In this document: in pieces, positions 19,181 to 27,500 of the stretch | How the letters are laid out: the number at the start of each line of letters is the position of its first letter | How positions within the stretch are numbered: position 1 is the stretch's first letter | The notes under the pieces: model-generated | The model's database searches: none | What the model was told of the DNA's origin: nothing | Seen by the model: the letters and a program-made list of their open reading frames with translations, nothing else | Source of the DNA: Paenibacillus macerans | GTDB lineage: Bacteria > Bacillota > Bacilli > Paenibacillales > Paenibacillaceae | Assembly: GCF_023715465.1 (NCBI RefSeq) | Contig: NZ_JAMBOE010000023.1 | Coordinates: 1 to 64,000, forward strand | Length of the DNA: 64,000 nt | Direction: 5' to 3' | Translations under genes and position numbers: made by a program

Positions 19181-19312
19181 ATGCCGGGAGCGGCCTGGAA
19201 TGTCGTAATTAAGCGGTTCTACTCTATGGCGCTGCGCCTGGAAGAGGAAGACCGATTTAACGGTGCAGGGTTTATCTTCCAAAATCGTGACCAATACTAT
19301 AAATATTCGTAG
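19181..19312 (+). CDS. Doubtful 43-codon ORF between sigH and rpmG
   Basis: An open ATG-to-TAG frame whose product ends FIFQNRDQYYKYS. It has plausible amino-acid composition but no ribosome-binding site, no promoter between it and the sigH terminator, and no family I recognise. It could be a remnant of a larger gene or chance. It is recorded because it occupies most of an otherwise empty 180-bp stretch. Confidence 0.15.
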   Translation: MPGAAWNVVIKRFYSMALRLEEEDRFNGAGFIFQNRDQYYKYS

Positions 19313-19331
19313 GGGTTGGCTTGTTGTTTCG

Positions 19332-19360
19332 TTGACACGACTATAGCCATGTGATAAAGT
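19332..19360 (+). promoter_or_regulatory. Sigma-A promoter for rpmG-secE-nusG
   Basis: A perfect TTGACA (19332-19337), 17-nt spacer, TAAAGT (19355-19360) with TGA before it. It lies 100 bp upstream of rpmG. Confidence 0.8.
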
Positions 19361-19459
19361 GTTTTAGGTAGGCCTAAATTTGTGCTTGCGTTTTTTTGAA
19401 TGCCGAATTTTAGGTCAATAAAGAGACGCTCATAAGAATGTCTTCGGGAGGTGCACATC

Positions 19460-19609
19460 ATGCGGGTAATAATTACGATGGCTTGTACGAACTGTAAACA
19501 AAGAAACTACACGACAACGAAAAACAAGCGTAACCACCCCGACCGCATGGAGATGAAGAAATATTGTAAGTTTTGCAACGAACAAGTTCTTCATCGCGAA
19601 ACCAGATAG
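19460..19609 (+). CDS. rpmG: Ribosomal protein bL33, zinc form
   Basis: A 49-aa large-subunit protein. It begins MRVIITMACTNCKQRNYTT and ends ...CKFCNEQVLHRETR, so both CxxC pairs (CTNC, CKFC) of the zinc-binding C+ form are present. ATG 19460 is 8 nt after GGAGG. It stands directly before secE and nusG, the invariant Bacillales order. Confidence 0.95.
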   Translation: MRVIITMACTNCKQRNYTTTKNKRNHPDRMEMKKYCKFCNEQVLHRETR

Positions 19610-19630
19610 CCTTTGGAGGTGTAGTCGCGC

Positions 19631-19822
19631 ATGAAACGCAGTTTCAAGTCGTTTTTTTCTTTTTTCTCGGAGAGCTGGGCTGAGCTTAAAAAGGTTCGCT
19701 GGCCTAATCGTAAAGAGCTGACTAATTATACGCTGATTGTGCTCGGTACAATTGTCGTTGTGGCGATTTATTTTTGGGTTCTGGATATCGGCATTTCTGC
19801 TGTGATCGAAGCGATAATTTAA
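19631..19822 (+). CDS. secE: Preprotein translocase subunit SecE
   Basis: A 63-aa single-span membrane protein that clamps SecY in the Sec translocon. The amphipathic segment ELKKVRWPNRKEL is the family signature and is followed by one hydrophobic span (TLIVLGTIVVVAIYFWVL). ATG follows GGAGGTG. It is followed after 23 bp by nusG. Confidence 0.94.
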   Translation: MKRSFKSFFSFFSESWAELKKVRWPNRKELTNYTLIVLGTIVVVAIYFWVLDIGISAVIEAII

Positions 19823-19845
19823 GAAGGGTCCCTAGGTGGCTTGAT

Positions 19846-20379
19846 ATGGAAAAAAGATGGTATGTCGTTCATACCTATTCCGGGTATGAGAACAAAGTCA
19901 AAGCCAATTTGGAGAAGCGCGTCGAGTCCATGGGCATGGAAGACAAGATATTCCGCGTACTTGTTCCGATGGAAGAAGAAGTGGTAAACAAAGACGGCAA
20001 GAAGAAAACCGTCATGCGCAAAGTTTACCCGGGATATGTCTTGGTGGAAATGATCCAAACCGACGATTCTTGGTACGTTGTCCGCAATACGCCGGGAGTC
20101 ACGGGTTTTGTCGGCTCCACGGGTTCCGGTTCCAAACCTACTCCGCTGCTTCCTGAAGAAGTGGAGCAGATCCTGCATCATATGGGCATGGAAGAGCCGA
20201 AGCCGGTGATCGAGTTCGAACTCAAGGAATCCGTACGCATCAAAGTTGGTCCGTTTGCTAATTTTGTCGGCTCGATTGAAGAGATCTTGACAGACAAGAG
20301 CAAGGTGAAGGTTCACGTCAACATGTTTGGCAGAGAAACCCCGCTTGAGCTGGATTATACTCAGGTGGAGAAGATATAA
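19846..20379 (+). CDS. nusG: Transcription termination/antitermination factor NusG
   Basis: Binds RNA polymerase through its NGN domain and affects pausing and termination. It is 177 aa. The NGN domain starts RWYVVHTYSGYENKVK; the C-terminal KOW domain holds VGPFANFVGSIEEI. I start it at ATG 19846 after AGGTGG; the same frame is open upstream into secE without a ribosome-binding site. Confidence 0.95.
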   Translation: MEKRWYVVHTYSGYENKVKANLEKRVESMGMEDKIFRVLVPMEEEVVNKDGKKKTVMRKVYPGYVLVEMIQTDDSWYVVRNTPGVTGFVGSTGSGSKPTPLLPEEVEQILHHMGMEEPKPVIEFELKESVRIKVGPFANFVGSIEEILTDKSKVKVHVNMFGRETPLELDYTQVEKI

Positions 20380-20385
20380 TTGAGT

Positions 20386-20408
20386 GTTCAAAAGATGTTT
20401 TTTTGAAC
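20386..20408 (+). repeat. Minimal copy D of the 168-bp element (ends only)
   Basis: GTTCAAAA directly joined to GATG-T7-GAAC: the two termini of the element with the interior missing. It forms a 23-nt hairpin just after nusG. By itself it could be a chance palindrome; the GATG and following TAC match the right end of copies A and B. Confidence 0.5.
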
Positions 20409-20437
20409 TACTTCTAAAGGTTTCTTATGGTTTCAAA

Positions 20438-20465
20438 GTGGGAGGAACTAAGTTCCGTCTACCAC
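20438..20465 (+). promoter_or_regulatory. Probable L1-binding leader upstream of rplK
   Basis: GTGG.GA.GGAAC / GTTCC.GTCTA.CCAC forms a hairpin with asymmetric internal loop that recurs upstream of rplA (21070-21095). GTGGGAGG...ACCAC motifs at these places are known L1 autoregulatory sites mimicking the 23S rRNA target. It lies 25 bp before the rplK start. Confidence 0.65.
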
Positions 20466-20489
20466 TATTAGGGCAAGGAGGTGTTTTAC

Positions 20490-20915
20490 ATGGCGAAAAA
20501 AGTTATCAAAGTGGTAAAACTGCAAATTCCTGCGGGTAAAGCGAACCCTGCACCTCCGGTAGGTCCGGCGTTGGGTCAAGCGGGTGTCAACATCATGGCA
20601 TTCTGTAAGGAATTTAACGCACGTACTGCCGATCAAGCAGGTTTGATCATTCCGGTTGAAATTTCGGTGTTTGAAGACCGTTCTTTTACTTTCATCACCA
20701 AAACTCCTCCGGCAGCCGTTCTGCTTCGCGTTGCAGCGAAGATCGAGAAGGGTTCCGGCGAACCGAACAAGAAAAAAGTGGCTACCGTGAAGCGCGACAC
20801 CGTTCGTCAAATCGCGGAGCAAAAAATGCCTGACCTGAACGCAGCATCCGTTGAAGCGGCTATGCGCATGGTTGAAGGTACCGCCCGCAGCATGGGCATC
20901 ACGATCCAAGACTAG
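20490..20915 (+). CDS. rplK: Ribosomal protein uL11
   Basis: A 141-aa stalk-base protein binding the GTPase-associated centre of 23S rRNA. The N-terminal domain contains the proline-rich LQIPAGKANPAPPVGPALGQ that contacts thiostrepton-type drugs; the C-terminal domain binds rRNA. ATG 20490 follows AAGGAGGTG. Translation is probably controlled by L1 through the hairpin at 20438. Confidence 0.96.
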   Translation: MAKKVIKVVKLQIPAGKANPAPPVGPALGQAGVNIMAFCKEFNARTADQAGLIIPVEISVFEDRSFTFITKTPPAAVLLRVAAKIEKGSGEPNKKKVATVKRDTVRQIAEQKMPDLNAASVEAAMRMVEGTARSMGITIQD

Positions 20916-20926
20916 GGCTTGTAATG

Positions 20927-21066
20927 GATGAATTACTATGTTGCGAAATGCGTTAACATAGCAATTCATCTACGGATGGAGTTTTATAAATGATCGAAGC
21001 ATATTTATAAAATCCATCCCTGGATGAAATTTAATAATGCTTGTTGCATATTATCAAATTTCATCC
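20927..21066 (+). repeat. Three tandem hairpins between rplK and rplA
   Basis: Hairpins at 20927-20970, 20974-21019 and 21022-21066, each 44-46 nt and only 2-3 nt apart. Outer arms are GATGAATT/AATTCATC, GGATGGA/TCCATCC and GGATGAAATTT/AAATTTCATCC, so the arm motif GGATGRA is shared while loops differ. None ends in a T-tract. They precede the L1 leader of rplA. Confidence 0.85.
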
Positions 21067-21069
21067 TAA

Positions 21070-21095
21070 GTGGGAGGATATTCCGCTAATACCAC
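21070..21095 (+). promoter_or_regulatory. Probable L1-binding leader upstream of rplA
   Basis: GTGGGAGGA..TTCCG.....ACCAC, the same fold and key bases as at 20438-20465, ending 17 bp before the rplA start. It is consistent with L1 feedback on its own gene. Confidence 0.7.
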
Positions 21096-21111
21096 AAAGG
21101 AGGACGAATTT

Positions 21112-21804
21112 ATGGCTAAACACGGTAAGAAATACCTGGAAGCCGCTAAGCTGATCGACAGCGAAGCGACTTACGAGCCTTTGGAAGCCGTTGAACTGGT
21201 GAAAAAGGCGGCGACTGCCAAATTCGACGAAACGGTTGAAGCAGCAGTTCGTTTGGGCGTTGACCCGCGTAAACAAGACCAAGCCGTCCGCGGTGTGGTT
21301 GTCCTGCCTCACGGCACAGGCAAAACCCAACGCGTACTGGTATTCGCCAAAGGCGACAAAGCGAAGGAAGCGGAAGCTGCCGGAGCTGATTTCGTTGGCG
21401 ATCAAGACATGATCAACAAAATCCAACAAGGCTGGTTCGAGTTCGATGTCTGCGTAGCTACACCGGACATGATGAGCGAAGTTGGTAAACTCGGCCGTCT
21501 GCTCGGCGGTAAAGGCCTTATGCCTAACCCGAAAGCAGGTACCGTTACGTTTGACGTAGCGAAAGCCGTTCAAGAAATCAAAGCTGGTAAAATCGAGTAC
21601 CGTCTGGATAAAGCAGGTCAAATCCATGCGCCAATCGGGAAGGTTTCTTTCGGTGCTGAACAACTGAATGAAAACCTGAAAGCTCTCATTGACGCGTTGA
21701 ACCGGGCTAAACCGGCTGCGGCCAAGGGCGTTTACTTGAAAAATATCGCGATTTCTTCGACCATGGGCCCAAGCGCTCGCGTTAATACAGCAACTTACAG
21801 ATAA
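21112..21804 (+). CDS. rplA: Ribosomal protein uL1
   Basis: A 230-aa L1-stalk protein that helps release E-site tRNA and represses its own mRNA. The core signature GRLLGGKGLMPNPKAGTVT is present, and the C-terminus ends with SSTMGPSARVN. ATG 21112 follows AAAGGAGG. It is probably in one transcription unit with rplK, with an additional promoter after it driving rplJL. Confidence 0.96.
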   Translation: MAKHGKKYLEAAKLIDSEATYEPLEAVELVKKAATAKFDETVEAAVRLGVDPRKQDQAVRGVVVLPHGTGKTQRVLVFAKGDKAKEAEAAGADFVGDQDMINKIQQGWFEFDVCVATPDMMSEVGKLGRLLGGKGLMPNPKAGTVTFDVAKAVQEIKAGKIEYRLDKAGQIHAPIGKVSFGAEQLNENLKALIDALNRAKPAAAKGVYLKNIAISSTMGPSARVNTATYR

Positions 21805-21831
21805 TACCTGCGCTCTGACGGGCGCCAAGGA

Positions 21832-21861
21832 TTGACAAGAAAGTGAATCCGCTGGTATACT
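21832..21861 (+). promoter_or_regulatory. Sigma-A promoter for rplJ-rplL
   Basis: A perfect TTGACA (21832-21837), 18-nt spacer ending TGG, then TATACT (21856-21861). Confidence 0.85.
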
Positions 21862-21869
21862 GTAATGGT

Positions 21870-22030
21870 TGTTTTGATGTGAGACTGACATGTGAATATG
21901 CTTACCGTAGACAGTAGGTGCCGCAAGGCTTAATTTCCTACCGAGGTGTTCTGATAGAACGTGATTTCATGCGGATTCCCGCGTGAAATGCTTCATTCAA
22001 GCCTTCGTGATTCTACGGAGGCTTTTTTAA
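21870..22030 (+). ncRNA. L10 leader with attenuator
   Basis: The leader contains the family core AGACAGTAGGTG...CTTAATTTCCTACCGAGGTG, which binds L10(L12)4. A hairpin TTTCATGCGG/CCGCGTGAAA follows, then a terminator at 21999-22028 (AAGCCT.CGT/ACG.AGGCTT plus T-tract). Excess L10 would favour termination before rplJ. Confidence 0.85.
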
Positions 22031-22071
22031 TGGTGTTAAAGGCTCATGCAATTTAATAGGAGGTGTACAGT

Positions 22072-22581
22072 TTGGCAAACGCAAAAGTCATTCAAGCGAA
22101 ACAAGAAGCGGTTGACGTTTTGACTGCGAAGCTGCGCGAAAGCGCGACAACCGTCGTGGCGGACTATCGCGGGTTGAATGTTGCGCAAGTTACCGAACTC
22201 CGCAAACAGCTTCGCGAAGCTGGCGTGGAATTCCAAGTGCTTAAGAATACGCTCGTTCGCCGTGCAACCGCCGCTGCGGAACTTTCTGAACTGGACGAAG
22301 TGTTGACCGGTCCGACGGCTATCGCATTCAGTACGGAAGACGCAGTAGCTCCGGCAAAAATTTTGAGCGATTTCGCCAAAAAGAACGATGCATTGAAAGT
22401 GAAAGGTGGCGTGGTTGAAGGCCGTGTCGTTGGCGTCGACCAAATCAAAGCGCTGGCGGATCTTCCGTCCCGCGAAGGTCTCCTTTCCATGCTCCTCAGC
22501 GTGCTGCAGGCTCCGATGCGCAACTTCGCGCTCGCGGTCAAAGCCGTTGCCGAGAAAGAAGAGGGCGGCGCAACCGCGTAA
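22072..22581 (+). CDS. rplJ: Ribosomal protein uL10
   Basis: A 169-aa stalk protein that anchors L12 dimers to the ribosome. The start is TTG 22072 (MANAKVIQAK), 8 nt after AGGAGG; an in-frame GTG at 22063 lies inside that ribosome-binding site. RNA-binding N-terminal domain carries VVADYRGLNVAQVTELRKQL; the C-terminal helix (MLLSVLQAPMRNFALAVKAV) binds L12. It is feedback-regulated by the L10 leader. Confidence 0.95.
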   Translation: MANAKVIQAKQEAVDVLTAKLRESATTVVADYRGLNVAQVTELRKQLREAGVEFQVLKNTLVRRATAAAELSELDEVLTGPTAIAFSTEDAVAPAKILSDFAKKNDALKVKGGVVEGRVVGVDQIKALADLPSREGLLSMLLSVLQAPMRNFALAVKAVAEKEEGGATA

Positions 22582-22649
22582 GCCTCTTCGGCAATTCGTG
22601 ATTTGAAGTACCACAAACAACAAATTATTAAAATAATGGAGGTTCAACC

Positions 22650-23015
22650 ATGAGTAAAGAGTCCATCTTGGAAGAGATTAAAGGTATGACCGTTCTTGAA
22701 CTGAACGATCTTGTAAAAGCGATCGAAGAAGAATTCGGTGTAACTGCAGCAGCTCCAGTAGTTGTAGCAGGTGGCGGCGGCGGCGGTGCTGAAGCTGCTG
22801 AACAAACTGAATTCGACGTGATCCTGACTAATGCCGGCGCATCCAAAATCAACGTTATCAAAGTGGTTCGCGAAATCACGGGCCTCGGCTTGAAAGAAGC
22901 TAAAGACCTGGTAGACAACGCACCGAAACCGCTGAAAGAAAAAGTGGGCAAAGAAGAAGCTGACGCCGTAAAAGCAAAATTGGAAGAAGCAGGCGCAACT
23001 GTAGAAGTAAAATAA
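22650..23015 (+). CDS. rplL: Ribosomal protein bL12 (L7/L12)
   Basis: A 121-aa stalk protein recruiting translational GTPases. An N-terminal dimerisation helix (residues ~1-32) leads to an Ala/Val/Gly hinge with six successive glycines, then the globular C-terminal domain with KINVIKVVREITGLGLKEAK. ATG 22650 follows GGAGG. It is the last gene before a strong terminator. Confidence 0.96.
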   Translation: MSKESILEEIKGMTVLELNDLVKAIEEEFGVTAAAPVVVAGGGGGGAEAAEQTEFDVILTNAGASKINVIKVVREITGLGLKEAKDLVDNAPKPLKEKVGKEEADAVKAKLEEAGATVEVK

Positions 23016-23032
23016 TTGCTCCTTCTCCTCTG

Positions 23033-23068
23033 GCAAACCCCTTGAACCTGATTCAAGGGGTTTGCTTT
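23033..23068 (+). terminator. Terminator of rplJ-rplL
   Basis: A perfect 14-bp stem GCAAACCCCTTGAA / TTCAAGGGGTTTGC with a 5-nt loop; the tail is only TTTGC. Confidence 0.8.
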
Positions 23069-23157
23069 GCTACGAAGACCTGCATTTTTGAGGCCCAACA
23101 TAGAAATCGGTGTTTGGCAGCCGGGAGTGCCGGATGGCAAACCGTTGGCCTTCGAAA

Positions 23158-23355
23158 TAGCGGAACTTTATGTACTTATTATCCAGAGCCTAGCGTGTTC
23201 ATCCCCATTAGCGACATAATTTGTCCTTATTTTCCTATGAATGGCCCAAAACACGGGTATTTCCTGTCGACAGAAGGAAATAGCGACATAAATTTTCCCT
23301 ATTTTTTTAAATGAACGGATATTGCCAGAATAACGGCATTTTTTACCCTTATTTT
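23158..23355 (+). repeat. TAACGG...TATTTT repeat cluster, four direct copies
   Basis: 25-nt units at 23158-23182, 23209-23233, 23281-23305 and 23331-23355, starting TAGCGG, TAGCGA, TAGCGA and TAACGG and ending near TATTWT. Start-to-start distances are 51, 72 and 50 bp. They have the same outer letters and length as the clusters at 10.7 and 37.1 kb but an AT-rich local core. The rest of the 528-bp rplL-methyltransferase gap shows no gene. Confidence 0.7.
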
Positions 23356-23543
23356 TTAGGGGGGGCTAGAGTTTCACAGACAGCCTGGTTTTTAGATTGT
23401 TTGTCAAGCGCCGCTTTTGGCTTTGGACTCAAATGTTCCCCAGGATGGACTGCGCTGGCTTAAAGGCAAGCGGATCGGCTAAAATAGTGGGGTAGGCGTT
23501 AACCGCGCAACGAATTCATCGATGTATCGGAGGAACGGTATCT

Positions 23544-24143
23544 ATGTCGGATCACTATTATTCCAGCAACCCAACGGCCCAGCATGACCGCAAAGTGTGG
23601 GATACGACGCTGCGGGGGCGGGCTTTCCGCTTTGTGAGCGACGCGGGAGTGTTCGCTAAAGGCGGCGTCGACTTCGGCAGCCGCACCCTGATTGAAGCGA
23701 TGGAAATTCCGCAGGATGCCAGAGTCCTTGATGTGGGCTGCGGCTATGGACCGATCGGACTTGCGGCGGCGAAGCTGGCCAGCGGGGGGCATGTGACAAT
23801 GATCGACGTTAACGCCAGAGCCGTGGAATTGGCCAAGGAAAACGCGGAGCTAAACCGGGTCCGCAATGTAACGATCCTGGAAAGCGACTTGTTTGCGGCT
23901 TTGGAGGACCAAAAGTTTGATGCGGTGTTGACCAATCCGCCGATTCGCGCCGGCAAAGACATCGTGCACGCGATTTTTGAAGGGGCTCATGAACGCTTGG
24001 AGGCGGGCGGCACATTGTGGATCGTGATCCAAAAGAAACAGGGCGCCCCATCGGCGAAGGCGAAGTTGGAGTCGCTTTTTGCGCGGGTAGAGGAAGTTAC
24101 CAAGGATAAGGGGTATCGAATCTATAAAGCGGTCAAAGCATGA
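23544..24143 (+). CDS. Class I SAM-dependent methyltransferase, RsmC-like (YbxB)
   Basis: A 199-aa Rossmann methyltransferase at the place of Bacillus ybxB, between rplL and rpoB. Motif I is VLDVGCGYGPIGL near residue 60; motif IV NPPIRAGK is typical of RNA or protein N-methyltransferases of the RsmC/PrmC group, suggesting guanine N2 methylation of 16S rRNA, though the substrate is not proven. ATG follows CGGAGG. The N-terminal half of full-length RsmC is absent, as normal in Firmicutes. Confidence 0.85.
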   Translation: MSDHYYSSNPTAQHDRKVWDTTLRGRAFRFVSDAGVFAKGGVDFGSRTLIEAMEIPQDARVLDVGCGYGPIGLAAAKLASGGHVTMIDVNARAVELAKENAELNRVRNVTILESDLFAALEDQKFDAVLTNPPIRAGKDIVHAIFEGAHERLEAGGTLWIVIQKKQGAPSAKAKLESLFARVEEVTKDKGYRIYKAVKA

Positions 24144-24181
24144 ATCTCAGATTGAGGCTTGTAAAAAAACGGATAGTTGAC

Positions 24182-24211
24182 TTGACAAATTCGCTATGTT
24201 ATTATTATAAA
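24182..24211 (+). promoter_or_regulatory. Sigma-A promoter for rpoB-rpoC
   Basis: TTGACA (24182-24187), 18-nt spacer, TATAAA (24206-24211). An overlapping TTGACT starts 5 bp earlier. The leader of about 290 nt downstream contains hairpins (TTATGCG/CGCATAA near 24264-24284) and an outer pair ACGGAT (24359) / ATCCGT (24422), but I cannot assign it to a known leader family. A second TATAAT at 24302 lacks a good -35. Confidence 0.75.
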
Positions 24212-24503
24212 ATGTCAGCATTAGGATGCCCTCCGTGGCTTTAGTTGCCGAAAATGTCAATAGTTATGCGTAAACAACGCATAAAAGTCGGCTGTTTTAC
24301 GTATAATATGCACATTTTGGGTAAACTATTGAATACGGGGTCATCAGGGCAGATAGACACGGATAAATGATGCTCTTTTTTCGAAAGCATTCGATAAGGG
24401 CTTTTCTTTATTTGTGGATGAATCCGTATGGTCCTATTATAAGGGCACAAACACGGGTTCGCAATGAATTTTTAAGTGAGTAGACATGAGGGGTGAGTTT
24501 AAG

Positions 24504-27500
24504 TTGGCAGGACATCTTGTTCAATATGGTCGACGCACTCGGCGCAGTTATGCGCGAATTAACGAGATACTCGAAGTTCCGAACCTGATCGAAATCCAAC
24601 AGAAATCCTACGAGTGGTTCTTGGATGAAGGCCTGCGGGAAATGTTCCAGGATATCTCGCCAATCCAGGATTTCACCGGGAATCTGGTGTTGGAGTTCAT
24701 CGATTACAGCCTGGGCGAACCGAAGTACACGGTGGATGACGCGAAAGAACGCGACGTAACGTATGCGGCGCCGCTGCGGGTTAAAGTCCGGCTCATTAAC
24801 AAGGAAACCGGGGAAGTCAAAGAGCAGGAAGTATTCATGGGAGATTTTCCGCTGATGACCGAAACCGGCACATTCATTATCAATGGTGCGGAACGGGTTA
24901 TTGTCAGCCAGTTGGTTCGCTCTCCTAGCGTCTATTTCAGCACAAAAGTGGATAAGAACGGCAAGAAGATGTATACCGCAACCGTTATTCCCAACCGCGG
25001 AGCCTGGCTCGAGCTGGAGACGGATGCGAAGGATATTATTTACGTGCGGATCGACCGTACCCGCAAAATCCCTGTCACCGTGCTGCTTCGTGCGCTCGGA
25101 TTCGGCACGGATGCCGAAATCCTGGATTTGCTGGGCAACGACGAATACATCCGCAACACCCTTGACAAAGACAATACGGACTCGACGGAAAAAGCGCTGA
25201 TCGAAATCTATGAACGACTTCGTCCAGGCGAGCCGCCAACGCTTGAAAACGCGAAAAGCTTGCTCGTGGCGCGCTTCTTTGATCCTAAACGTTACGATCT
25301 GGCCAATGTCGGCCGTTACAAAATCAATAAAAAGCTGCACATCAAAAACCGTTTGTTCAACCAGCGTCTTGCCGAAACGCTGATCGATACGGCCACGGGC
25401 GAAATCATCGCCGAAGCCGGCCAGATGGTGGATCGCCGTTTGCTGGATGAGATTCTTCCTCATCTGGAAGATAGCGTTGGCTTCCGGGATTGCCATGTGA
25501 CGGGCGGCGTGCTGGATTCGGAGGATATCCCTCTGCAAACGATCGATGTGTTCTCGCCGATCGAAGACGGCAAAGTGGTGAAGGTCATCGCCAACCGCAA
25601 CATTGATAAATCGGTGAAGCATATCACCCCTGCTGATATTATTTCTTCAATCAGCTATTTTATTAATTTGCTGCACGGCATTGGCAGCACGGACGACATT
25701 GACCATCTCGGCAACCGCCGTCTGCGTTCGGTAGGCGAACTGCTGCAAAACCAATTCCGGATCGGCTTGTCCCGGATGGAACGCGTCGTGCGCGAAAGAA
25801 TGTCGATTCAGGACGCCAACGTGATTACGCCGCAGGCACTGATCAACATTCGTCCTGTGATCGCTTCGATCAAGGAGTTCTTTGGCAGCTCGCAGCTGTC
25901 CCAGTTTATGGACCAGACGAACCCGCTTGCGGAGCTTACGCATAAACGCCGTTTGTCCGCGCTTGGTCCGGGCGGTTTGACCCGGGAACGCGCCGGCATG
26001 GAAGTGCGTGACGTTCACCCGTCCCACTACGGGCGGATGTGTCCGATCGAAACGCCGGAAGGTCCGAACATCGGTTTGATCAACTCGTTGTCCACGTTTG
26101 CGCGGATCAACGAATACGGCTTTATCGAAGCGCCGTACCGTTGGGTCGATCCGAAAACCGGCACGGTTACGGAGCAGGTAGCTTACCTGACGGCGGACGA
26201 AGAAGACAACTATATCATCGCCCAGGCGAACGCGAAGCTGACCGAAGACAACAAGTTTGAGGATGAGTTCGTTATCGTCCGGTACAACAAGCAGTCCGAC
26301 AACATTTTAACGATGCCGAGCAACCGGGTGGATTACATGGACATTTCGCCGAAGCAGGTCGTGTCCGTGGCGACGGCGCTCATTCCGTTCCTGGAGAACG
26401 ATGACTCCAACCGCGCGCTTATGGGATCGAACATGCAGCGTCAGGCGGTGCCGCTGCTCATTCCGAAGGCTCCGCTCGTCGGAACCGGCATGGAGCACAA
26501 ATCCGCCAAGGACTCCGGCGTCTGCATCGTCTCGAAATACGACGGCATCATCGAACGCTCGGCCGCCAACGAAATTTGGCTGCGCCGCGTGGAAGTGGTG
26601 GACGGCAAGGAAGTCAAAGGCGACATTGTCAAATATAAGCTTCACAAATTCATGCGTTCCAACCAAGGAACCTGCATCAACCAGCGTCCGATCGTCAAAC
26701 GCGGCGATATCATCAAGAAAGGCGACATCCTCGCCGACGGTCCGTCGACGGAAATGGGCGAATTGGCGCTTGGACGCAACGTGGTCGTGGCCTTCATGAC
26801 TTGGGAAGGTTACAACTATGAGGATGCGATCCTGTTGAGCGAGAAACTGGTTAAGGAAGACGTGTACACCTCTATCCATATCGAGGAATATGAATCCGAA
26901 GCCCGCGATACGAAGCTCGGACCGGAAGAAATTACCCGCGATATTCCGAACGTAGGGGAAGAGGCGCTGCGCAATCTCGACGAACGCGGCATTATCCGCG
27001 TCGGTGCGGAGATCGCCGCCGGCGACATCCTCGTCGGCAAAGTTACGCCGAAGGGCGTAACCGAGTTGACGGCGGAGGAGCGCCTGTTGCATGCGATCTT
27101 CGGCGAGAAGGCGCGCGAAGTCCGCGATACGTCGCTGCGCGTGCCGCACGGTACGGACGGCATCGTCGTTGACGTCAAGGTGTTCACTCGCGATAACGGT
27201 GACGAGCTGCCGCCAGGCGTGAATCAGCTTGTCCGCGTCTATATCGCCCAAAAGCGGAAAATTTCCGAAGGCGACAAAATGGCCGGACGCCACGGCAACA
27301 AAGGGGTCGTAGCCCGGATTCTGCCGGAAGAGGATATGCCGTTCATGCCGGACGGAACGCCGGTACAGGTCGTGCTCAACCCGCTCGGCGTGCCTTCGCG
27401 GATGAACATCGGGCAGGTGTTGGAAATCCACCTTGGGATGGCCGCCCTGCAAATGGGCATCCACGTCGCTACGCCGGTATTCGACGGCGCGAACGAAGAA

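Noticed and set aside
23042..23314. Forward 90-codon frame after rplL
   Set aside because: It begins inside the rplL terminator and runs through the repeat cluster; no ribosome-binding site.
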